In this document: piece after piece, positions 1 through 5,277 of the stretch
Position numbering within the stretch: the stretch's first letter is position 1
Layout of the letters: every line of letters starts with the position of its first letter
Assembly (NCBI GenBank): GCA_025450155.1
Contig: JANWIB010000017.1
Coordinates: 1 to 5,410, forward strand
Reading direction: 5' to 3'
Length of the DNA: 5,410 nucleotides
Origin: Sphingobacteriaceae bacterium
Lineage (GTDB): Bacteria > Bacteroidota > Bacteroidia > Sphingobacteriales > Sphingobacteriaceae
Made by a program: the position numbers and the translations under genes
The notes under the pieces: model-generated
The model's database searches: none
What the model saw: only the letters and a program-made list of their open reading frames with translations
What the model was told of the DNA's origin: nothing

Positions 1-354
1 ATAAGCTTCGGCTGTAACCAGAAAACGATCTATAAAACCTAAAGAAGTTCGGGGAGATGCCAGCGTTACAATAAGAAAGGCCTGATCTAAGTTAGCGGCA
101 ATGATTTGCGCCTGCCTGGAGAGGTTGACAGATTTCCGGATAATGTAATTCTTCCTGTTATATAGCTTAGTAATTACTCCGGTATCCTGGTCGGGTTCTT
201 CCTCAACCTCTACATGGTCTCCTACAGCAATCGGATTGGTTGTTTTAATATCCTGTGTACGGAACTTCCCCTTAATACGGCAATCCATTTTCTTGCCATT
301 ATTCATTTCAACCTGGTACCAACTTCCGGTAGATTTTATAACTAAACCTTTCAT
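1..354 (-). CDS. rsgA: Ribosome small-subunit-dependent GTPase RsgA, N-terminal part (runs off left edge)
   Basis: This is the first 118 codons of RsgA (YjeQ), a circularly permuted GTPase that binds the 30S subunit in the cytoplasm and acts in its late maturation. I translated it by hand from the ATG at 354; it stays open to base 1. Residues 1-65 look like the RsgA OB-fold: the start MKGLVIKSTGSWYQV, then CRIKGKFR and the strand IAVGDHVEVEEE. The linker RKSVNLSRQAQIIAANLDQ leads into FLIVTLASPRTS and FIDRFLVTAEAY, the typical entry to the permuted GTPase domain. The G motifs, the zinc-binding C-terminus and the stop lie outside the window, since the family is usually about 300 residues. It is separated from tetR by 130 bp and has its own promoter, so it need not be part of the upstream operon. 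The family call is firm; activity cannot be judged from this fragment. Confidence 0.93.
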   Translation of the reverse strand, partial: MKGLVIKSTGSWYQVEMNNGKKMDCRIKGKFRTQDIKTTNPIAVGDHVEVEEEPDQDTGVITKLYNRKNYIIRKSVNLSRQAQIIAANLDQAFLIVTLASPRTSLGFIDRFLVTAEAY

Positions 355-361
355 GAACGGG

Positions 362-392
362 TAAAGTTAGTGAATAGCTTTGCCCCGCACAA
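362..392 (-). promoter_or_regulatory. Predicted Bacteroidota-type promoter of rsgA
   Basis: On the minus strand, TTG (392-390) is followed after exactly 20 nt by TAACTTTA (369-362). This matches the Bacteroidota sigma-A form TTG-N19-21-TAnnTTTG with one mismatch in the -7 element. Only 7 nt separate the element from the rsgA ATG, so the mRNA would have almost no leader. Confidence 0.6.
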
Positions 393-437
393 AATTACAA
401 ACAGGCTTTCTGAGACAATGCGAAGCTCTAAAAACTT

Positions 438-451
438 CTCGAAATTTTGAG
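438..451. other. 14-bp quasi-palindrome between tetR and rsgA, possible operator
   Basis: CTCGAAATTTTGAG pairs with itself at 12 of its 14 positions; one symmetric pair (G with T) is off. It lies in the tetR-rsgA gap, about 45 bp upstream of the rsgA -33 element. TetR-family proteins often bind palindromes near their own gene, so an operator is possible. On the minus strand it could also form a weak hairpin followed by aaGTTTTT, that is, a poor terminator after tetR. Neither use is demonstrated, and a short AT-rich palindrome like this may be chance. Confidence 0.25.
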
Positions 452-484
452 GTCTTCTACAAACTTATTTTGATATAACTTGAT

Positions 485-1060
485 TTAAACCGCCGCTTGG
501 ATTAAATATGGCAGGATTTCTTTTTGGAAGGAGATAAAGTTTTTACGAACATCCGAGTCACTTACCGAAGTAAAAGCAAAAGAGAAGACAATACTTTTGC
601 TGGCTTTGATCAGGAAACGAAGTTTTTCGATCGAGATTTCTTCGTTTTTAAAGAGGTTGGATTTTTGATAAGATTGAACCAAGAGCTTTTCCAAATCATC
701 TGATAAGATTTTTAGAAACTCCTGGGCATTAGTTGATTCCCTGATAAAATCCCAACCGATAAATTCATTACAGATGGTATAAGAAAGGCGACTGGTTTTT
801 AAAATCAGGTTGCTGAGGTAGGTTTCTTTGTTTACTTCTTCCGATGTATTTTCAATCAGTTCGTTTACGCTTACCCGCAAATAATCCATCAGAATGGAAT
901 GAAGCAATATTTCTTTGCTATCAAAATATTTATAGATAGTTGCTTTAGCTATTTTAGCTTTTTTAGCAATTTCATTAACACTGGTTTTATGATAGCCATA
1001 TTTACGGAAAAGCTCACGGGCAGCCCGTTTAATGCTTTCTTTTATTTTATCAATTTCCAT
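485..1060 (-). CDS. TetR/AcrR-family transcriptional regulator
   Basis: A 191-residue protein with the usual TetR-family length and layout. The N-terminal DNA-binding domain covers about residues 5-52: helix 1 IKESIKRAARELFRKYGY, then the helix-turn-helix with TSVNEIAKKA (26-35) and the recognition helix AKATIYKYF (38-46), followed by the family-typical DSKEILL. Residues about 60-191 form a helical ligand-binding and dimerisation domain with no recognisable ligand signature. The protein probably represses genes in response to a small molecule; target and ligand are unknown. The start is the ATG at 1060, one base after the stop of the lipoprotein gene (TAACATG), so it is probably translated from the same mRNA by reinitiation. 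No divergent transporter or enzyme gene, the common target arrangement, is present. The nearest candidate targets are its own operon and rsgA. The family call is secure, the specific role is not. Confidence 0.93.
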   Translation of the reverse strand: MEIDKIKESIKRAARELFRKYGYHKTSVNEIAKKAKIAKATIYKYFDSKEILLHSILMDYLRVSVNELIENTSEEVNKETYLSNLILKTSRLSYTICNEFIGWDFIRESTNAQEFLKILSDDLEKLLVQSYQKSNLFKNEEISIEKLRFLIKASKSIVFSFAFTSVSDSDVRKNFISFQKEILPYLIQAAV

Positions 1061-1061
1061 G

Positions 1062-1478
1062 TTAATTGGTTACCGATAACTGAAAATTGTTCACATTCAC
1101 CTGGTATTGTTTCAGCGAACGCACTGCAGGCGCTTTTACCGGTGCTCCATCATAGAGTGAAAATTTAGCACCACTGCAAGGGTCAGTTGCTGTCAGGCTC
1201 GGGTCATCAGGCGTGACCGCACACTTTTTTTCCGGATTAACCGAACTACAACGATCAAATGCCGAATAACCATCCGGTTTCCGGTAAATAATTAGTCCCG
1301 CTACACCGTAACCATCAATGGTTACAACCCCTCCGCTGCTATTCAATCTGCTCAGACGAGGGTCGGTTAATGGCGCATGGAAATTTACAGGCACATCAGG
1401 TATCCTTCCCTCCTGCTCTTTACTGCAAGCCAGTAAAAACAGCATAAAAACTACTAATCCTGTCCGTTTTATTAACAT
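1062..1478 (-). CDS. Small lipoprotein with a degenerate Rieske-like domain
   Basis: A 138-residue predicted lipoprotein. Residues 1-18 are a type II signal peptide: basic MLIKR, a hydrophobic core, and lipobox LLAC with Cys18 as the lipidated residue. The following SKEQE resembles the acidic export signal of Bacteroidota surface lipoproteins, so an outer-membrane or surface location is inferred. The rest resembles a Rieske fold: YSAFDRCSS (71-79), KKCAV (84-88), then DPCSGAKFSLYDG (99-111) and PAVRSLKQYQV (117-127), matching the canonical pattern C-P-C-H-G-S-x-F followed by P-A-x-R-x-L. Aligned to true Rieske proteins, both histidine ligands are serine (Ser79, Ser102) and the second cysteine ligand is Asp99, while the two disulfide cysteines (86 and 101) remain. 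It therefore probably binds no 2Fe-2S cluster. Similar His-less lipoproteins occur in other Bacteroidota as far as I recall; their function is unknown. The ATG overlaps the pheS stop by one base (TGATG), implying coupled translation. Confidence 0.8.
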   Translation of the reverse strand: MLIKRTGLVVFMLFLLACSKEQEGRIPDVPVNFHAPLTDPRLSRLNSSGGVVTIDGYGVAGLIIYRKPDGYSAFDRCSSVNPEKKCAVTPDDPSLTATDPCSGAKFSLYDGAPVKAPAVRSLKQYQVNVNNFQLSVTN

Positions 1479-2512
1479 CAGATGAGTTCTGTTTGAAATT
1501 GTTTCAAGAAACGGATGTCGTTCTCTGAAAATAAGCGTAAGTCTTTAATTTGATATTTTAAATTGGTAATACGCTCGATACCCATTCCAAAGGCAAATCC
1601 ACTATATTTTTTACTGTCGATTTCGCAGTTCTCCAATACGTTCGGATCTACCATGCCGCAGCCTAATATCTCTACCCATCCAGAGTATTTACACATCTGG
1701 CAGCCTTCACCTTTGCAAATGGTGCAGGAAATATCCATCTCTGCCGAGGGCTCTGTAAATGGGAAGTACGAAGGACGGAAACGAACTTTCGTTCCTTCGC
1801 CAAAAAGTTCCTGCACAAAGTAAAACAAGGTTTGCTTCAAATCGGCACAAGAAACATGCTCCTCTATATACAAGCCTGCTCTCCGATGGAAGCAACACTG
1901 TGCCCGTGCCGAAATCGCTTCATCACGATAAACTCTGCCTGGCATAATTGCCCGGAACGGCGGTTGGCCATTTTCCATCATACGCACTTGTACTGAAGAA
2001 GTGTGGGTACGTAAAGCGATATCGCCTTTTTCGGTATCTTTTTTGATGAAAAAAGTATCCTGCATATCCCTTGCCGGATGTTCAGGTGGAAAGTTAAGCG
2101 CCGAGAAGTTATGCCAATCGTCTTCTATTTCCGGACCTTCAGCCACTATAAAGCCCAGTTTCTTAAAGATTTCGATGATTTCTTTCCGAACCAGGTTAAG
2201 TGGGTGGCGAGCGCCAATCTGGAAGCCTTCACCTGGTAAGGTTAAGTCGAGTTGTGAATTAGTGGTTACTGGCTGTAAATCAAAGGTTTCTTTCAGTGTT
2301 TGGTATTTCTGCTCGGCAAGATTTTTAAACTCATTTAAAACTTTTCCAAGCACACGTTTATCTTCGGACGAAGCCATTTTAAAATCCTCAAAAAGGGTTT
2401 TAACGATGCCTTTGCTACCTAAATATTTAATCCGGAAAGCTTCCAGTTCTTCGGTATTTTTCGGATTTACGCTCTTTATCTCTTCTGTATATTGGTCAAT
2501 TCGTTGTTGCAT
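1478..2512 (-). CDS. pheS: Phenylalanine--tRNA ligase alpha subunit
   Basis: A 344-residue PheS, the catalytic subunit of the cytoplasmic alpha2beta2 enzyme that charges tRNA-Phe with phenylalanine. Residues 1-80 are the helical tRNA-binding arm. The class II catalytic core follows: GARHPLNLV (100-108), RTHTSSVQ (168-175), GRVYRDEAISARA (192-204), SYFPFTEPSAEMDI (248-261), a Cys pair region (263, 266, 271, 274), GWVEILGCGMVDPNVL (278-293) and motif 3 GFAFGMGIERI. The length is normal. Oddly, motif 2, normally RAHC-x-FHQ-x-EG, reads RAQCCFHRRAG (203-213), and Cys222 replaces the usual Phe in NVSFADL. By the Thermus thermophilus numbering I recall, Arg210 and Ala212 replace the Gln218 and Glu220 that hold the substrate amino group, whereas His170, Ser172, Arg196, Phe250 and Phe252 are kept. 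The reading frame is otherwise clean. The beta subunit gene pheT is not in the window, as is common in Bacteroidota. kbl ends 24 bp upstream. Confidence 0.97.
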   Translation of the reverse strand: MQQRIDQYTEEIKSVNPKNTEELEAFRIKYLGSKGIVKTLFEDFKMASSEDKRVLGKVLNEFKNLAEQKYQTLKETFDLQPVTTNSQLDLTLPGEGFQIGARHPLNLVRKEIIEIFKKLGFIVAEGPEIEDDWHNFSALNFPPEHPARDMQDTFFIKKDTEKGDIALRTHTSSVQVRMMENGQPPFRAIMPGRVYRDEAISARAQCCFHRRAGLYIEEHVSCADLKQTLFYFVQELFGEGTKVRFRPSYFPFTEPSAEMDISCTICKGEGCQMCKYSGWVEILGCGMVDPNVLENCEIDSKKYSGFAFGMGIERITNLKYQIKDLRLFSENDIRFLKQFQTELI

Positions 2513-2519
2513 AGAAATG

Positions 2520-2527
2520 CAAAGTTA
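2520..2527 (-). promoter_or_regulatory. Predicted -7 promoter element of pheS (TAACTTTG)
   Basis: In the kbl-pheS gap the minus strand carries a perfect TAnnTTTG element, TAACTTTG, with 7 nt between it and the pheS ATG at 2512. No TTG is seen at the right distance for a -33 element; the position 20 nt upstream reads TAA inside the kbl 3' end. It would let pheS, the lipoprotein gene and tetR be transcribed separately from kbl, with an almost leaderless mRNA. Confidence 0.5.
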
Positions 2528-2536
2528 CTGAAAACC

Positions 2537-3724
2537 TTAAATAACGTTTAGCTCTTTGCCGACTTTGGTAAATGCGGCAATGGCTTTGTCTAAATGTTCC
2601 TGTTCGTGAGCTGCCGAAAGTTGCACCCTGATCCGGGCTTTTCCCTGTGGCACTACCGGGTAATAGAAGCCGATAACGTAAATACCTTCGTCCAACATTT
2701 TCGCGGCAAACTCCTGTGATAACTTGGCATCATATAGCATTACCGGTACAATAGGGTGTACACCGGGTTTGATGTCGAACCCAGCCTCGGTCATCTTTTG
2801 GCGAAAATATTTGGTATTTCTTTCCAGTTTATCACGAAGTTCAGTTGTTTTGTTGAGCATATTTAACACAGCAATGGAAGCACCTGTAATCGCCGGCGCT
2901 AACGTATTTGAAAACAAATAAGGCCTTGAACGCTGGCGCAGCATGTCAATGATTTCTTTCTTTCCCGAAGTAAACCCACCAGATGCTCCACCCAGTGCTT
3001 TTCCTAAAGTACCGGTAATAATATCTACCCGGTCCATCACTCCCCAATGCTCATGAGTTCCTCGCCCGGTTTTTCCCATAAATCCTGAGCAGTGGCTATC
3101 ATCGACCATTACTAAGGCTTCATATTTATCCGCCAGATCACAAATTTTATCTAATTGCGCTATGGTGCCATCCATAGAAAAAGCACCGTCAGTAACAATG
3201 ATCCGGTGACGCAACGGTTGGGCTGTTCTCAATTTTTCCTCCAAATCGCCCATATCATCATGTTTATAGCGGTAGCGCTGAGCTTTGCATAAGCGTACTC
3301 CATCTATGATCGAAGCATGATTTAACTCGTCCGAAATAATGGCGTCTTGTTCATTAAATAAAGGTTCAAAAACGCCTCCGTTTGCATCAAAAGCGGCGGC
3401 ATATAAAATGGTATCTTCGGTTCCAAGAAATCCGGAAAGCTTTTTTTCAAGTTCTTTGTGTATATCTTGGGTACCACAAATAAAGCGGACGGATGATAAG
3501 CCGTAACCATGCGTGTCCATTGTTTTTTTAGCAGCCTCAATTATTTGGGGATGCGAGGAAAGCCCTAAATAGTTATTGGCACAAAAGTTTATTACCGTTT
3601 TACCACCTTGAACGATAATTTTTGCTCCCTGCGGAGAGGTTATCACGCGTTCGCGTTTATATAATCCTGCGGTCTCAATTTCTTTAAGTTCCTGCTCAAG
3701 AATTGGTTTTAAGGTTTTATACAT
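2537..3724 (-). CDS. kbl: Glycine C-acetyltransferase (2-amino-3-ketobutyrate CoA ligase)
   Basis: A 395-residue PLP enzyme of the alpha-oxoamine synthase family that cleaves 2-amino-3-ketobutyrate with CoA into glycine and acetyl-CoA, the second step of threonine breakdown after threonine dehydrogenase (tdh, not in this window). It aligns along its whole length with E. coli Kbl (398 residues). Visible landmarks: INFCANNYLGL (45-55), SSVRFICGTQ (77-86), FDANGG (112-117), LNHASIIDGVRLCKA with His136 that stacks on PLP, TDGAFSMDG (178-186), VDDSH (207-211), and TGTLGKALGGASGG with the PLP-binding Lys242. RQRSRPYLFSN and the C-terminal YPVVPQGKARIRVQLSAAH are also typical. I chose the ATG at 3724: upstream in-frame extension to a TTG at 3769 adds residues foreign to the family and would lie on the predicted -33 promoter element. 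Kbl and the related 7-keto-8-aminopelargonate synthase BioF are similar, but SVRFICGTQ and the close match to Kbl favour Kbl. Confidence 0.95.
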   Translation of the reverse strand: MYKTLKPILEQELKEIETAGLYKRERVITSPQGAKIIVQGGKTVINFCANNYLGLSSHPQIIEAAKKTMDTHGYGLSSVRFICGTQDIHKELEKKLSGFLGTEDTILYAAAFDANGGVFEPLFNEQDAIISDELNHASIIDGVRLCKAQRYRYKHDDMGDLEEKLRTAQPLRHRIIVTDGAFSMDGTIAQLDKICDLADKYEALVMVDDSHCSGFMGKTGRGTHEHWGVMDRVDIITGTLGKALGGASGGFTSGKKEIIDMLRQRSRPYLFSNTLAPAITGASIAVLNMLNKTTELRDKLERNTKYFRQKMTEAGFDIKPGVHPIVPVMLYDAKLSQEFAAKMLDEGIYVIGFYYPVVPQGKARIRVQLSAAHEQEHLDKAIAAFTKVGKELNVI

Positions 3725-3738
3725 GGTTGAGTTTTTTG

Positions 3739-3769
3739 CTAAAATACAGTTTATCAGGTAGTGTGGCAA
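3739..3769 (-). promoter_or_regulatory. Predicted Bacteroidota-type promoter of kbl
   Basis: On the minus strand, TTG (3769-3767) and TATTTTAG (3746-3739) are separated by exactly 20 nt, matching TTG-N20-TAnnTTTG with one mismatch in the -7 element. The element ends 14 nt before the kbl ATG at 3724. This position supports the shorter kbl start, because the TTG codon at 3769 would be part of the promoter. Confidence 0.5.
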
Positions 3770-3778
3770 TGCCTGTCA

Positions 3779-3796
3779 ACCTTGTGTTTTCAAGGT
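3779..3796. repeat. Short inverted repeat upstream of the kbl promoter
   Basis: ACCTTG and CAAGGT, 6-bp perfect arms around a 6-nt spacer (TGTTTT), sit 9 bp upstream of the kbl -33 element in the 164-bp divergent region between kbl and the 69-residue ORF. It could be an operator or a chance hairpin. No other structure is clear in this region, which is A-rich between about 3820 and 3848. Confidence 0.3.
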
Positions 3797-3888
3797 AGAT
3801 TTATCAACATTTTTTGCATGAAATTAAAAAAATCTAAAAACAAAAAAGGTAACTCTGTTGTTGGGATATCACCTAAATTTTAATTGTG

Positions 3889-4098
3889 ATGGCCAATTTA
3901 ACTGAAAAACCCTCGAAAGCGCTCGCAAATGCAATTGACCTTTTTCTACATGAACTGCCAAATCCTGTTACCAGTATGCAGTCGTTTTTTTTTAAAGAGC
4001 TCTCCTTAGGAAATAAAAAAGTTACCCTGCTGGCACAAAAATTTAAAGGTGCAAGCGGTATGACCTGGAATGTAAATGTGAGTAAGTATCATAATTAA
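3889..4098 (+). CDS. Small conserved-looking protein of unknown function (69 aa)
   Basis: I do not recognise this family. The ATG at 3889 gives 69 residues; a GTG one codon earlier is possible but less likely. The product is basic with no signal peptide or membrane segment, so it is probably cytosolic. Residues about 7-23 (KPSKALANAIDLFLHEL) look like an amphipathic helix. Residues about 40-68 look like two or more beta strands with KKVTLLAQKF and MTWNVNVSKY. Codon choice resembles the neighbouring genes, and the ORF ends 18 bp before a strong intrinsic terminator, which together argue that it is real. It is divergent from kbl and codirectional with trhO, but the terminator separates it from trhO. 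A run of nine T (3985-3993) encodes Phe-Phe-Phe; loss or gain of one T would end translation within a few codons. No function is proposed. Confidence 0.65.
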   Translation: MANLTEKPSKALANAIDLFLHELPNPVTSMQSFFFKELSLGNKKVTLLAQKFKGASGMTWNVNVSKYHN

Positions 4099-4116
4099 TT
4101 TTTTTTGATTTAATGA

Positions 4117-4150
4117 TAAAAGCCCGATACCTGCTTGGTTCGGGCTTTTA
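4117..4150 (+). terminator. Intrinsic terminator after the 69-aa ORF
   Basis: An 11-bp perfect stem, TAAAAGCCCGA with TCGGGCTTTTA, surrounds a 12-nt loop in which ACC can also pair with GGT. The 3' arm ends in TTTT followed by the AT-rich TATTTTATT. It separates the small ORF from trhO and could work in both directions, though no gene converges on it. Confidence 0.85.
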
Positions 4151-4192
4151 TATTTTATTACCTTACGATTTTTAATCTACTGGTTTTCATTT

Positions 4193-4200
4193 TATCTTTG
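4193..4200 (+). promoter_or_regulatory. Predicted -7 promoter element of trhO (TATCTTTG)
   Basis: TATCTTTG is a perfect TAnnTTTG element 43 bp after the preceding terminator. The -33 position about 20 nt upstream is TTT rather than TTG. Transcription would start near 4205, which places an in-frame GTG at 4200 upstream of the mRNA and supports an internal ATG (4233 or 4239) as the trhO start, with a leader of roughly 30 nt. Confidence 0.6.
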
Positions 4201-4238
4201 TGCTTCATTTAACGCTGTTTGTACCAGTATTAATGCTT

Positions 4239-5234
4239 ATGAGAAGATATCAAACCCTACTTTATTATTGTTATTCGACAATAGAAAATGCGGAGCAATT
4301 TGCCGCAGATCATTTAGAATTTTGTAAATCGCTTGGATTAACGGGACGCATTATTATTGCAGAAGAGGGGCTTAACGGAACTGTTTCTGGTTTAGTTGAG
4401 GCCTGTGCAGCATATATGGATGCGATACATGCTGATCCTCGGTTTGAAAAAACAGATTTTAAGGTTGATGAGGTTGAAGAACCATCTTTCATTAAAATGC
4501 ATTGCCGGTATAAACCTGAAATTGTGCATTCGGGCCTTCGTGACCCACATATAATAGATCCTCAAAAAAGAACGGGAATTCATCTCGAACCAAAAGATTT
4601 TATGGAGATGAAGGATCGGGAAGATGTGGTAATTTTAGATGTTCGGTCTAACTACGAGCATGAGTTGGGCAGATTTAAGAATGCGGTGACCCTGGATATT
4701 GATAATTTTCGTGATTTCCCGGAAAAGATTAATGAACTGGCGCAGTACAGGGATAAAAAAATTCTGACTTACTGCACGGGGGGTATTAAATGCGAAAAAG
4801 CTTCGGCTCTGCTTCTACACGAAGGGTTTTCGGAAGTTTATCAATTGCATGGCGGTATTATAAAATATGGTAAAGAGGTGGGTGGAAAGGATTTTGAGGG
4901 GAAATGCTATGTGTTTGACAATCGGGTAGCGGTTGATGTGAATACAGTTAATCCGGTGGTAATCTCCATGTGTTATAACTGTGATAAAATCACTGCTAAA
5001 ATGATTAATTGTGCCAACCCGGAGTGTAATGAGCACTTTACGCAATGTGATGATTGTGGATGGAGATTAGATGGCTGTTGCTCTGATGAATGTAAACAGC
5101 ATCCCCGCAAGCGCCTTTATGATGGAACAGGATATTATGTAAAGGTTCCGCAACAAATCAACCTGAATAAAAAGGGAAGGAAGGAATTTCTTGATGGCCT
5201 TCGTCCTGCTTATGGCATAATGAAAAGCGTCTGA
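4239..5234 (+). CDS. trhO: tRNA uridine(34) hydroxylase, rhodanese-family (TrhO/YceA)
   Basis: A 331-residue protein of the TrhO family, which makes 5-hydroxyuridine at the wobble base U34 of certain tRNAs in an oxygen-dependent reaction in the cytoplasm. The N-terminal acylphosphatase-like domain (about 1-95) starts RRYQTLLYYCYSTIENAEQ and holds IIAEEGLNGTVSG and MHCRYKPEIV. A rhodanese domain (about 110-215) follows with VVILDVRSNYEHELGRF and the signature YCTGGIKCEKAS, with the presumed catalytic Cys179. The C-terminus is cysteine-rich (245, 248, 258, 263, 270, 273, 280, 281, 285), suggesting metal binding, and ends in a basic tail. It fits the shorter, Firmicutes/Bacteroidota-like form rather than the longer E. 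coli one. The ATG at 4233 (two residues longer) is an equally possible start; the in-frame GTG at 4200 is rejected because it lies in the promoter and adds a family-foreign leader. It has its own promoter and terminator. Confidence 0.93.
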   Translation: MRRYQTLLYYCYSTIENAEQFAADHLEFCKSLGLTGRIIIAEEGLNGTVSGLVEACAAYMDAIHADPRFEKTDFKVDEVEEPSFIKMHCRYKPEIVHSGLRDPHIIDPQKRTGIHLEPKDFMEMKDREDVVILDVRSNYEHELGRFKNAVTLDIDNFRDFPEKINELAQYRDKKILTYCTGGIKCEKASALLLHEGFSEVYQLHGGIIKYGKEVGGKDFEGKCYVFDNRVAVDVNTVNPVVISMCYNCDKITAKMINCANPECNEHFTQCDDCGWRLDGCCSDECKQHPRKRLYDGTGYYVKVPQQINLNKKGRKEFLDGLRPAYGIMKSV

Positions 5235-5253
5235 TTAATCAGACGCTTTTTTT
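5223..5253 (+). terminator. Intrinsic terminator overlapping the end of trhO
   Basis: A perfect 12-bp stem, AAAAGCGTCTGA with TCAGACGCTTTT, closes a TTAA loop and is followed by more T, giving a run of seven T (5247-5253). The trhO stop codon TGA (5232-5234) is the last three bases of the 5' arm, so the final codons of trhO form half of the hairpin. Confidence 0.9.
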
Positions 5254-5277
5254 GCATCTTTATTTAAAAGTTTCCCA

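Noticed and set aside
1068..1080. Short inverted repeat GTTA-CCGA-TAAC near the tetR start as an operator
   Set aside because: The arms are only 4 bp and lie in the lipoprotein coding end; expected by chance.
899..1168. Plus-strand open frame of 89 codons
   Set aside because: It runs antisense across the junction of tetR and the lipoprotein gene, both clearly coding, and shows no family resemblance.
1860..1900. Compensated double frameshift in pheS as the cause of the odd motif 2
   Set aside because: Neither alternative frame across this stretch restores the family sequence, and the in-frame residues flanking and inside it (Cys206, Phe208, His209, Gly213, Leu214, Tyr215) still align, so point changes fit better.
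2001..2531. Plus-strand open frame of 176 codons
   Set aside because: It is a long antisense shadow of pheS; its translation is low-complexity, Ser/Lys-rich and unlike any family I know.
3725..3769. N-terminal extension of Kbl from the TTG at 3769
   Set aside because: The 15 extra residues do not match the family, and the codon coincides with the predicted -33 promoter element.
3858..3888. TTG-N20-TAATTGTG as a promoter of the 69-residue ORF
   Set aside because: Spacing is right but the -7 element ends directly at the ATG, so transcription would start inside the gene; the real promoter remains unidentified.
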